From the NCBI GenBank assembly GCA_043766165.1, contig JAYUIJ010000049.1:1-10128 (forward strand): a DNA stretch of 10,128 nucleotides. The letters run 5' to 3'. The stretch comes from CAIJZX01 sp043766165 (GTDB lineage: Bacteria > Patescibacteriota > Patescibacteriia > SBBC01 > CAIJZX01). Below, piece after piece: positions 1 through 5,776 of this stretch; the stretch's first letter is position 1; every line of letters begins with the position of its first letter. The notes beneath the pieces were generated by a model, which was not told the origin of the DNA, made no database searches, and worked only from the letters and a program-made list of their open reading frames with translations. A program made the position numbers and the translations under genes.

Positions 1-1
1 A

Positions 2-232
2 GATACCTTTGATCTGCAGACCTTCTTCTGTGATCCATACTCTGCCTGGCAGAAAGGTGGGGTGGAGAATACGATTGGCTTGATCCGCCGGTACTTACCG
101 AAAACCACTGATCTTGGTACGATCAGTGAGGCCGACATTTACGATATTCAAGAGAAGATTAACAACCGACCTCGGAAGAAACTCAACTATCTCACCCCGA
201 ACGAGGCTTGGGGTGTTGCACTAAATTCCTGA
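2..232 (+). CDS. IS30-family transposase, C-terminal fragment (5' end outside window)
   Basis: This open frame enters from the left edge and ends at TGA 230-232, giving the last 76 residues of a DDE transposase. Near its start it reads FCDPYSAWQKGGVENTIG and then LIRRYLPK, followed by INNRPRKKLNYLTPNEAW. This is the characteristic end of IS30-family enzymes: the Glu in GGVEN is the third acidic residue of the DDE catalytic triad, and the NNRPRK..L..LTP block is the conserved tail. The family inserts DNA by cut-and-paste or circle formation and often prefers palindromic targets. Only the C-terminus is visible, so it cannot be said whether the gene is intact. A hairpin begins only 7 bases after the stop, leaving little room for a normal right terminal repeat before it. 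Confidence 0.85.
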   Translation, partial: DTFDLQTFFCDPYSAWQKGGVENTIGLIRRYLPKTTDLGTISEADIYDIQEKINNRPRKKLNYLTPNEAWGVALNS

Positions 233-239
233 ACTCACG

Positions 240-270
240 CCCCTCCATCGCGCTGAGCGCGATGGAGGGG
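240..270. repeat. GC-rich hairpin A, solo copy of the DUF559-element hairpin
   Basis: The two 15-base arms (240-254 and 256-270) are perfect reverse complements around one central base. The arm starts CCCCTCCATCGCG, which is identical to the arm start of the hairpin at 790-816. It lacks the G-rich tail (TAGGGGTGGAGT) carried by the two element ends, so it appears to be a partial or solo copy. There is no T-run on either side, so it is not a typical intrinsic terminator. Confidence 0.8.
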
Positions 271-278
271 ATTGGTTC

Positions 279-322
279 TCGTCCCCTCCACTGCCGCGGC
301 AGTGGAGGGGTAGGGGTGGAGT
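279..322 (+). repeat. Left terminal inverted repeat of the DUF559 element (hairpin B plus G-rich tail)
   Basis: Positions 283-310 are a perfect 28-base palindrome with arm CCCCTCCACTGCCG, preceded by TCGT and followed by TAGGGGTGGAGT at 311-322. The reverse complement of 778-820 reproduces it except for the hairpin tip (CTGCCG/CGGCAG here, TCGC-GTA-GCGA there). The run GGAGGGGTAGGGGTGG (304-319) has four G-tracts. Confidence 0.85.
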
Positions 323-325
323 ATC

Positions 326-353
326 TTGACAGAATAAAATACTTCGATATGAT
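326..353 (+). promoter_or_regulatory. Strong sigma70-type promoter for the DUF559 gene
   Basis: A consensus -35 box TTGACA (326-331) is followed by a 16-base spacer and a near-consensus -10 box TATGAT (348-353). Transcription would start near 360, about 23 bases before the ATG at 383. The promoter lies 3 bases inside the left terminal repeat, so it would travel with the element. It also excludes an ATG at 356, which would lie upstream of the transcription start. Confidence 0.7.
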
Positions 354-382
354 ACTTGTGTGGCTTGGCGCAGATATATTCT

Positions 383-778
383 ATGCCAAACAATTTTTAC
401 TCTTCTTCATCAGACTTACAACGCCGTCGCACGTTACGAAATAATCCTACCCCAGCGGAGTATGAGCTGTGGCAGTATTTACGTAAACGACAAGTTGGCG
501 GGTGGAAATTCCGGCGACAAGCAAGCCTGGGTCAATATATTGTAGATTTTTGGTGTCCTGAAGCTCGACTTGTGATCGAGGTGGATGGTAATTCTCACTT
601 TACGCCGGAAGCATTAGCATACGACGCACAACGAACGCAGTGGATAGAGCGTCAGAACATTCGTGTTATACGATTCAGAAACGATGAAGTACACCTTGAT
701 ATGACTAAGGTAGTGCGTCGTATTTGTGATGTTTTAGAAACGTTGAGTCCATTGGCTATGCGGCGTAACCATCGGTGA
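383..778 (+). CDS. DUF559 domain (Vsr-like PD-(D/E)XK) endonuclease-family protein
   Basis: This 131-residue protein is almost entirely one DUF559 domain (Pfam PF04480), a family structurally related to the Vsr mismatch endonuclease. Near the N-terminus is the family signature NPTPAEYELWQYLR (21-34), then WKFRRQ (41-46). The likely catalytic core is IVDFWCPEARLVIEVDG (53-69), with Asp55, Glu66 and Asp68 as the D...ExD metal-binding set and His72 just after. RVIRFRNDEV (94-103) is the conserved last strand and loop. The start at 383 was chosen because the promoter rules out the ATG at 356, and because the protein then begins just before the domain. No Shine-Dalgarno is visible. The gene is flanked by inverted hairpin repeats, and its TGA shares its last base with the right repeat. 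DNA cleavage and any role in spreading the repeats are inference; substrate and partner are unknown. Confidence 0.88.
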   Translation: MPNNFYSSSSDLQRRRTLRNNPTPAEYELWQYLRKRQVGGWKFRRQASLGQYIVDFWCPEARLVIEVDGNSHFTPEALAYDAQRTQWIERQNIRVIRFRNDEVHLDMTKVVRRICDVLETLSPLAMRRNHR

Positions 779-820
779 CTCCACCCCTACCCCTCCATCG
801 CGTAGCGATGGAGGGGACGA
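778..820 (-). repeat. Right terminal inverted repeat of the DUF559 element (hairpin C plus tail)
   Basis: Positions 778-789 read ACTCCACCCCTA. They are followed by a hairpin with 12-base arms 790-801 and 805-816 (CCCCTCCATCGC / GCGATGGAGGGG), a three-base loop GTA, and then ACGA at 817-820. Together they form the reverse complement of the left terminus apart from the hairpin tip. The hairpin lies between the convergent DUF559 and ndk genes. It could hinder read-through, but neither strand has the T-run of an intrinsic terminator. Confidence 0.85.
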
Positions 821-827
821 ATGCGCA

Positions 828-1295
828 CTACCTCGACGTATCGAACACGTGACTATTCAACGTTTTGTCGTAGGAAAAAATTTCGTTGGCGCTAAAGAAA
901 CGCTCAATCTCGGCGGCTGCAGTTTCTGTGCTATCGGAAGCGTGGACTAAATTATATCCGGTGTCAACCGAAAAATCTCCACGGATCGTTCCAGGTGGCG
1001 CTTCGTGACCTTTGGTTGGTCCAAGCATCGTTCGTACGACAGCAACCGCTTCTGGTCCTTGCCAAATCATTGCAATTACCGGTGTGCTCATCATGAATTC
1101 TTTCAGACTATCAAAAAAACCTTTACCAACATGGTGAGCATAATGCACATCAAGGAGATCGTGCGTTAACTTCATCATTTTCATGCTGACAATTTGCAAA
1201 CCTTTGCGTTCAAAACGGTGAATGACTTCACCGATGTAGCCGCGTTGGACGGCGTCTGGTTTTAAAAGCACGACTGTTCGTTCAAGACTTGGCAT
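828..1295 (-). CDS. ndk: Nucleoside-diphosphate kinase
   Basis: The product transfers the gamma-phosphate from ATP to (d)NDPs through a phosphohistidine intermediate, balancing cytoplasmic nucleotide pools. The 155-residue protein covers the whole NDK fold: ERTVVLLKPDAVQRG (5-19) with Lys12, RFERKGLQIV (28-36), PGTIRGDF (101-108) with Arg105, and the active-site segment NLVHASDS (115-122) with catalytic His118. Length is slightly above the usual 135-150. It is the last gene of a minus-strand set; its ATG lies one base after the response-regulator stop (TAA-T-ATG), so the two are almost certainly co-transcribed and probably translationally coupled. No Shine-Dalgarno is visible. The stop is 7 bases from the right end of the DUF559 element, which has not damaged the conserved part of the gene. 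Confidence 0.96.
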   Translation of the reverse strand: MPSLERTVVLLKPDAVQRGYIGEVIHRFERKGLQIVSMKMMKLTHDLLDVHYAHHVGKGFFDSLKEFMMSTPVIAMIWQGPEAVAVVRTMLGPTKGHEAPPGTIRGDFSVDTGYNLVHASDSTETAAAEIERFFSANEIFSYDKTLNSHVFDTSR

Positions 1296-1296
1296 A

Positions 1297-1680
1297 TTAG
1301 GAAATATTCAACACTTGCTTAACTTTTTGCACGACTTCCGCCGGTGTATGATTAGCTTTAACAAAATAATCGGCGGCGCCGAGATCTTTACCTTTTTTAA
1401 TATCTTCTTCTTGCCCCAAATTGGTTAATAGAATAACCGGAATATTTTTGAGCTCAGCGTCGTCTTTTAACATTTTCAACACACCGAAACCATCGATTTT
1501 TGGCATGATAATATCGAGTAAGACCATGTCGGGTTTAACGGCCTTGACCATATCGAACCCGGCTTGGCCATCGTTGGCTTTTTGCGCCTCAAAACCTTCC
1601 ATACTGAACTTCGTGGTGTACATATCAGCCAACATTTTTTCGTCTTCGATGATCACGACCGATGTCTTTTTAGTGTCCAT
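1297..1680 (-). CDS. Stand-alone response regulator (CheY-like receiver domain)
   Basis: The 127 residues form one receiver (REC) domain with no output domain. The acidic pocket is Glu12-Asp13, the phospho-acceptor is Asp56 in VLLDIIMP, the switch Thr is Thr86 in ILLTNLG, and the conserved Lys is Lys108 in YFVKAN. The usual Pro after that Lys is Ala here. Such single-domain regulators act by binding partners or relaying phosphate; no histidine kinase or target is present in the window, so the pathway is unknown. The start codon is 41 bases after the gatA stop, with no Shine-Dalgarno and no convincing promoter in the gap. It is therefore probably co-transcribed with gatCA and ndk. The full length and intact key residues indicate a functional gene. 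Confidence 0.93.
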   Translation of the reverse strand: MDTKKTSVVIIEDEKMLADMYTTKFSMEGFEAQKANDGQAGFDMVKAVKPDMVLLDIIMPKIDGFGVLKMLKDDAELKNIPVILLTNLGQEEDIKKGKDLGAADYFVKANHTPAEVVQKVKQVLNIS

Positions 1681-1721
1681 AATGCAGATAGATTAGCACA
1701 AAAATTTGTACTTCACAAACC

Positions 1722-3176
1722 TTACAGGATTTCCGGCGGGGTTTTAAGATGCCAATCCGTCGCCTGCTGGAACGCGGCGGCGGCACGGAAAATCTGGTCT
1801 TCCCGCCATTCCCGGGCCATCAACTGAATACCAACTGGTAAGCCGTCACTAAATCCGCCGGGTAACGACATGGCCGGAATGTTTGCTAAGTTTGCGGGGA
1901 TAGTCAGGAGGTCCGCCAAATACATCTGCAGTGGGTCTGTCGTGCGGGCATTGAGCGGGAAAGCCACAGTAGGTGATGTTGGAGCAAGTAAAACATCTAC
2001 CTGATCAAAGACCTGGTCAAATTCTTCACGTAACATGGCGCGGATGCGAGTTGCTTGGCCGTAGTAGGCATCAGAATATCCAGCTGATAAAGCAAACGTG
2101 CCAATCATAATTCGCCGCTTAACTTCAGCCCCAAATCCAGCGTCGCGGGATTGTTTGTAGATCGACGTTAAACCTTCGCCATTGCGTTTCGACAGTCCGT
2201 ACCGAATGCCGTCGTATCGCGCTAAGTTTGAACTGGCTTCGGCCGGCAGAATAATATAGTAGGTCGACAGACCATCACGAGTATGAGGAATAGAAACGTC
2301 GACCAAGGTCGCGCCAAGTTTTTTGTAGACTTCGGCTGCTTCGGCAACTACTTTGGCAACGCCGGGATCAATCCCCTCGCCAAAAAATTCTTTTGGCAAT
2401 CCTATGCGCATGTTCTTGATTGGTTGTTGCATAGCGGCTAACAAATCGCCCACTGGTTTCATGCTCACTGTTGCGTCGTTGTCATCGTGACCGGCCATGG
2501 CTTGATAAACAAGTGCCGCGTCTTCAACCGTATGCGCGAATGGACTAATTTGATCGAGTGACGATGCTAAGGACAATAATCCATAACGGGACACACGGCC
2601 GTAGGTTGGTTTGAAACCGACGATATTGGTAAACGACGCTGGCTGACGAACTGAGCCGCCGGTGTCTGAACCAATTGAGACCAGTGTTTGTTCGCTGGCC
2701 ACAGCGACCGCAGAACCGCCAGATGATCCGCCCGGCACGAGCGCAGTGTTCCATGGATTTTTTGTTTTCTGAAAAGCAGAATTTTCGGTCGAGGCGCCCA
2801 TGGCAAATTCATCGAGGTTTGTTTTCCCGACCACTAGCGCGCCTTGAGATTGTAGCCGCGCCACGGCAGTTGCAGTTTCAACCGCTTTGTAATTTTCTAA
2901 AATTTTTGAAGCGGCGGTGACGATTTCCCCGACCAATCCCATGTTATCTTTCACGGCTAACGTTACACCTTCAAGTGGTCGCAATTGTTCACCGGCGGCA
3001 ATACGTTTATCCGTGGCTGCCGCTTCAACGAGAACATTGTCACGCGTTCGCAAAAAAGCACCGAGGTGTTTGTCGGTCACGGAAATCTTCTCTAAAGATC
3101 CCTGAACAAGTTCAACGGCAGATACTTCTTTCTTGGTGAGCGCTGCCTGAACCTCAGCAATAGTGCGGTACGACAT
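1722..3176 (-). CDS. gatA: Asp-tRNA(Asn)/Glu-tRNA(Gln) amidotransferase subunit A
   Basis: GatA is the glutaminase subunit of GatCAB. It releases ammonia from glutamine so that GatB can convert Glu-tRNA(Gln) or Asp-tRNA(Asn) to the amide form. The 484-residue protein has the whole amidase signature. Lys76 in LAVKDNM, the cis-Ser Ser151 in VPGGSSGGSA and the nucleophile Ser175 in GSDTGGSVRQPA form the Ser-cisSer-Lys triad, with the same spacing as in characterised GatA. The segment GFKPTYGRVSRYGL follows. The usual TTC(A/G)SK motif after the catalytic Lys is altered to VTAASK. gatA starts two bases after the gatC stop (TAA-CT-ATG) with no Shine-Dalgarno, which suggests coupling. gatB is not in the window and must be elsewhere if the complex is complete. 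Confidence 0.97.
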   Translation of the reverse strand: MSYRTIAEVQAALTKKEVSAVELVQGSLEKISVTDKHLGAFLRTRDNVLVEAAATDKRIAAGEQLRPLEGVTLAVKDNMGLVGEIVTAASKILENYKAVETATAVARLQSQGALVVGKTNLDEFAMGASTENSAFQKTKNPWNTALVPGGSSGGSAVAVASEQTLVSIGSDTGGSVRQPASFTNIVGFKPTYGRVSRYGLLSLASSLDQISPFAHTVEDAALVYQAMAGHDDNDATVSMKPVGDLLAAMQQPIKNMRIGLPKEFFGEGIDPGVAKVVAEAAEVYKKLGATLVDVSIPHTRDGLSTYYIILPAEASSNLARYDGIRYGLSKRNGEGLTSIYKQSRDAGFGAEVKRRIMIGTFALSAGYSDAYYGQATRIRAMLREEFDQVFDQVDVLLAPTSPTVAFPLNARTTDPLQMYLADLLTIPANLANIPAMSLPGGFSDGLPVGIQLMAREWREDQIFRAAAAFQQATDWHLKTPPEIL

Positions 3177-3178
3177 AG

Positions 3179-3457
3179 TTAGGAAAATACCGCATCAACT
3201 TTCCAGAGCTGTCCGTTTTTTTCTGGCGCTTGTTCAAGAATCATCTTTCCCGCCGTTGAGGGAGTAGCGATGTCAGATCGAAGATTGGTCGTCACTTCAG
3301 TTTCAGGCGGAACGTCATTCGTGGTGACGCTTTGCAACTTACCGACATACTCAACAATTCTGGGTAGTTGTTCTGACAACTGAACAACTTCGGCTTCGCT
3401 TAATTCGAGACGAGCTAAATGGGCTAATTGTTTGATCTGCTCAGTCGAAATATCCAT
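3179..3457 (-). CDS. gatC: Asp-tRNA(Asn)/Glu-tRNA(Gln) amidotransferase subunit C
   Basis: GatC is the small subunit that wraps around GatA and GatB and stabilises the transamidosome. The 92-residue length fits the family (about 90-100). The N-terminal half has the family pattern IKQLAHLARLELSEAEV (8-24), followed by LPRIVEYVGKLQSV (31-44) and an acidic, Pro-containing linker. The C-terminal EKNGQLWKVDAVF matches the family's conserved ending. It is the first gene of the gatC-gatA-regulator-ndk set and is preceded by a 274-bp gap full of inverted repeats. No Shine-Dalgarno precedes the ATG. A possible promoter ends 6 bases upstream, raising the possibility of a leaderless message. Confidence 0.95.
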   Translation of the reverse strand: MDISTEQIKQLAHLARLELSEAEVVQLSEQLPRIVEYVGKLQSVTTNDVPPETEVTTNLRSDIATPSTAGKMILEQAPEKNGQLWKVDAVFS

Positions 3458-3463
3458 GAGTAC

Positions 3464-3491
3464 AGTCTAGCAGAAATATCCTAGTGTTCAA
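3464..3491 (-). promoter_or_regulatory. Possible gatC promoter (extended -10, near-leaderless)
   Basis: Reading the minus strand toward gatC, TTGAAC (3491-3486) is followed by a 16-base spacer that ends in TGC, and then TAGACT (3469-3464). Each box matches four of six consensus bases, and the TGn gives an extended -10. The -10 box ends only 6 bases before the gatC ATG, so transcription would begin at or next to the start codon. The match is moderate. Confidence 0.35.
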
Positions 3492-3494
3492 ACT

Positions 3495-3560
3495 CCCACG
3501 AAATAAGCGTTTGACAAGCTTCGTCACATAGCTCAAACTATCCCTAACACTATTCGTGGG
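3495..3560. other. Nested stem-loop upstream of gatC
   Basis: Three nested inverted pairs share one centre: CCCACGAAATA (3495-3505) with TATTCGTGGG (3551-3560, one bulged base), GTTTGA (3509-3514) with TCAAAC (3533-3538), and AGCT (3517-3520) with AGCT (3530-3533). This would fold as a long interrupted stem in RNA. It lies in the ligA-gatC gap next to two other inverted repeats. Its role is unknown: it could be a repeat-element relic or a leader structure. Confidence 0.45.
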
Positions 3561-3561
3561 C

Positions 3562-3576
3562 GCTCGGACACCGAGC
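3562..3576. repeat. Short perfect hairpin in the ligA-gatC gap
   Basis: GCTCGG (3562-3567), loop ACA, and CCGAGC (3571-3576) form a perfect 6-bp stem. It sits between the nested stem-loop at 3495-3560 and the 104-bp repeat starting at 3579. It could contribute to ending ligA transcription, but no T-run follows on the minus strand. Confidence 0.45.
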
Positions 3577-3578
3577 TT

Positions 3579-3682
3579 ACCCAGCACCACTTTTGATCTT
3601 AGCGTTGACAGAATATTTAGGGCTTTTTGTGCAGTAATAGGGTTTTCACCAAACAGCGCAGTAATCAAAAGTGGTGCTGGGT
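3579..3682. repeat. MITE/REP-like inverted-repeat element, copy R1 (104 bp)
   Basis: The ends are perfect 19-base inverted repeats: ACCCAGCACCACTTTTGAT at 3579-3597 and its reverse complement at 3664-3682, around a 66-base interior. The same terminal sequence recurs at 8393-8411 and 8484-8497, where the unit has almost the same length (105 bp). A variant (ACCCAGCCCCACTT) occurs at 8305-8320 and 8359-8374. A dispersed family with conserved ends and diverged interiors suggests a small non-autonomous mobile repeat. No transposase for it is present in the window. Confidence 0.7.
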
Positions 3683-3731
3683 CGAATGGCGCCCACTGTT
3701 TCATTGACCTTCTCGCTGAGGAGATCTTTTT

Positions 3732-5759
3732 CTAGGCTAACAGTTTTTTGAAGGCTGTCTCGCTGAGGATTACGAGGTTTAATTGCTTCGCCTTATTCGC
3801 TTTAGAACCAGGGTCAGCACCGACTACCACGTAGGATGTTTTAGCACTAACCGATGAACTAATTTTTCCGCCCGCTTGGCGCACTGCTTCTTCGGCTTCG
3901 TCGCGACTCATTGTTTCTAGACTGCCGGTGATGACTACAATTTTTCCAGTCAGACCGGAACGTTGTTCTTTTGGCATCGGCTGAACGGAAACTTCTTTCA
4001 ATAGATTGGTAAGAATTTTTATATTTCGTGAAGACGTTAACCAACCGGCCATGCTTTCAGCTACGACCGTACCAATGTTCGGCACTTGTTGCAATGTTTC
4101 ATCGGTCGCCCGTATCAACTTTTCCATCGTCCCAAAATGCCGCGCTACATCAATCGCCGTTTGTTCACCGACGTGACGAATGCCCAGGGCGTAGATCAGT
4201 CGATCGATTCTTACTTTTCGACCCACATCAATCGCAGCTACAAGCTTATCTGATTTCAGTTCGGCAAATAATGGCAACCCGTTCAGTTGGTTGGCTTTGA
4301 GTTTGAAAATATCCGCTGGCTCGTGTACTAGATTTTCTTCAATTAGTACATCAATCGTGCTGGGACCAAAGCCAGTAATGTCAAAAGCTTTTTTGGAAAC
4401 AAAATGATACAGACCTTCGCGTTGTCGAGCCGGACAGTGTTGATTTGGACAAAAGGTTATGACCTCTCCTTCAACACGCTTGACGGTTGTCGCGCAGACT
4501 GGACAATGGGTTGGCATTTTCCATGTCTTCGACGTTTTTGGACGCAACTCAATGAGAACCTGTTTCACATCCGGAATAATGTCCCCAGCTTTTTCTAAAA
4601 TAACGGTGTCGCCAACACGAACGTCGAGTCGTTTAATTTCATCGGCGTTATGTAATGTTGCCCGGGCGACTGTTGTGCCGGCAACTTGAACTGGTTGTAA
4701 ATGCGCGACTGGCGTGAGCGCGCCGGTGCGTCCGACTTGGACCACAATATCTGCGACTAACGTCGTTGCTTGTTCAGCGGCGAATTTCCATGCTACCGCC
4801 GCACGCGGTGTTTTTCCGACCATGCCGAGTTGCTGGTACGCTTTTCGGTCGTCGAGTTTAACAACCACGCCGTCAATCCAAAATGGTAATTTCTCGCGAT
4901 CTTTCTGAACACGGCTGTAAGCGGAGATAACATCCTCAATCGTGATGCAGGTCACGGCTCGTGGATTAACCGGAACACCAAGCGACTTCAAGATGTCATA
5001 CGATTCAGTCAACGTTGTTTGACCCAGGTCAGACACCAGTTCCCATGAATAAAATGTCAGTTTCCGTTCAGCGGTCATTTTTGGGTCTAGTTGGCGAATT
5101 GACCCGGCGGAAACATTGCGCGGATTGGCAAACAATGGCAAGTTGAGTTTTCCTTGGCGTTTATTTAACGCTTCAAAATCTTTTTTGAGCATCACGACTT
5201 CGCCCCGAATCTCAATATTCCCCTGTTCAACTGTGCGTCGTTGGGTCGCGGTCAGATCATCGGTGCGCAGCCGTAACGGAACAGCCTCAATTGTACGAAC
5301 ATTATGCGTCACGTCTTCGCCAATAAACCCGTTACCACGAGTGGCGGCTTGAGCTAGGACGCCCCGATTGTACCGGATGCTCATGGCCAATCCATCAAGT
5401 TTCAAGTCGAGCAAGTATTTCGTTTTTGCTTGCGGTTGTAATTTCCGCCACCGCGCATCCCACTCGTGTAGCTCTTGTTCCGAAAAAACGTCAGTCAGTG
5501 AGACCATTCGGTTGGTGTGCGTGACTTTTTTAAAGCCTGGCAACGGTTCGCCCGCTACCCGCTGTGATGGTGAATCAGAAGTAATGAGTTCTGGAAACTG
5601 TGTTTCGATGGCTGTCAGCTCATGTTTGAGGGAATCTAAGGCCGCCTCAGAAATCGTGGCTTTGTCTAAAACGTGATACTCATAACGAAAACGATCAATC
5701 GCCGTTCGTAAAACAACGAGTCGATCTTTAGCTTGGGCTTTCGTTAGGTCACGCTTCAT
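3732..5759 (-). CDS. ligA: NAD+-dependent DNA ligase
   Basis: LigA seals nicks in replication and repair using NAD+ as AMP donor. All domains are present in 675 residues: Ia (about 1-65), adenylation (about 70-325) with nucleophile Lys120 in KLDG, RGE at 185-187, DGVVVK ending at Lys301 and WKF with Lys325, and an OB fold from QVGRTGALTPVA (341-352). These are followed by a four-Cys zinc site (Cys419, 422, 437, 442), helix-hairpin-helix repeats (about 450-590) and a C-terminal BRCT domain from about 600. In Ia, YEYH is kept but the usual DAEYD reads EAALD, and the Glu two residues before the nucleophile is Asp118. These are probably lineage traits rather than damage. The start is 17 bases from the divergent phosphoesterase gene, so its promoter must overlap that gene. 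No Shine-Dalgarno is visible. Confidence 0.97.
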   Translation of the reverse strand: MKRDLTKAQAKDRLVVLRTAIDRFRYEYHVLDKATISEAALDSLKHELTAIETQFPELITSDSPSQRVAGEPLPGFKKVTHTNRMVSLTDVFSEQELHEWDARWRKLQPQAKTKYLLDLKLDGLAMSIRYNRGVLAQAATRGNGFIGEDVTHNVRTIEAVPLRLRTDDLTATQRRTVEQGNIEIRGEVVMLKKDFEALNKRQGKLNLPLFANPRNVSAGSIRQLDPKMTAERKLTFYSWELVSDLGQTTLTESYDILKSLGVPVNPRAVTCITIEDVISAYSRVQKDREKLPFWIDGVVVKLDDRKAYQQLGMVGKTPRAAVAWKFAAEQATTLVADIVVQVGRTGALTPVAHLQPVQVAGTTVARATLHNADEIKRLDVRVGDTVILEKAGDIIPDVKQVLIELRPKTSKTWKMPTHCPVCATTVKRVEGEVITFCPNQHCPARQREGLYHFVSKKAFDITGFGPSTIDVLIEENLVHEPADIFKLKANQLNGLPLFAELKSDKLVAAIDVGRKVRIDRLIYALGIRHVGEQTAIDVARHFGTMEKLIRATDETLQQVPNIGTVVAESMAGWLTSSRNIKILTNLLKEVSVQPMPKEQRSGLTGKIVVITGSLETMSRDEAEEAVRQAGGKISSSVSAKTSYVVVGADPGSKANKAKQLNLVILSETAFKKLLA

Positions 5760-5776
5760 GATAGGGTAGAGTTTCT

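Larger units (their letters stand above)
279..820 (+). mobile_element. Putative mini-element: DUF559 nuclease gene between hairpin terminal inverted repeats
   Basis: Two inverted copies of one terminal sequence (279-322 and 778-820) enclose a single gene and its promoter. Each terminus, read inward, is TCGT, a hairpin with CCCCTCCA / TGGAGGGG arms, then TAGGGGTGGAGT. The outer and inner sequences match exactly between the ends; only the hairpin tips differ. The promoter starts 3 bases inside the left terminus, and the last base of the nuclease stop codon is the first base of the right terminus. The unit therefore contains nothing beyond ends, promoter and gene. It sits between an IS30 remnant and ndk, ending 7 bases from the ndk stop. 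No target duplication could be recognised. Mobility is inferred from this architecture; the inverted repeats are directly visible. Confidence 0.65.

Noticed and set aside
240..310. Hairpins A and B as intrinsic terminators or a short CRISPR-like array
   Set aside because: No T-run follows either hairpin on either strand. The palindromes are not direct repeats with unique spacers, and no cas gene is near.
356..382. Nine extra N-terminal codons for the DUF559 protein (ATG 356)
   Set aside because: The ATG lies next to the -10 box and upstream of the expected transcription start near 360.
271..830. Target-site duplication around the DUF559 element
   Set aside because: The bases outside the two termini (attggttc and atgcgcac) share only a short start and no convincing direct repeat. 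The element may not duplicate its target, or the duplication has decayed.
1681..1721. A promoter in the 41-base gap before the response regulator
   Set aside because: TGCTAATCT resembles an extended -10 at only three of six core positions, and no -35 box is properly spaced.
3441..3704. An 87-codon minus-strand open frame in the ligA-gatC gap
   Set aside because: It runs through both arms of the R1 inverted repeat and the hairpins, overlaps the gatC start by 17 bases, resembles no family I know, and has AAGG only 3 bases before its ATG. It is probably a chance frame.
5116..5676. Plus-strand open frames of 78 and 102 codons inside ligA
   Set aside because: They are antisense shadows of a well-conserved ligA, with no family resemblance and no start signals.
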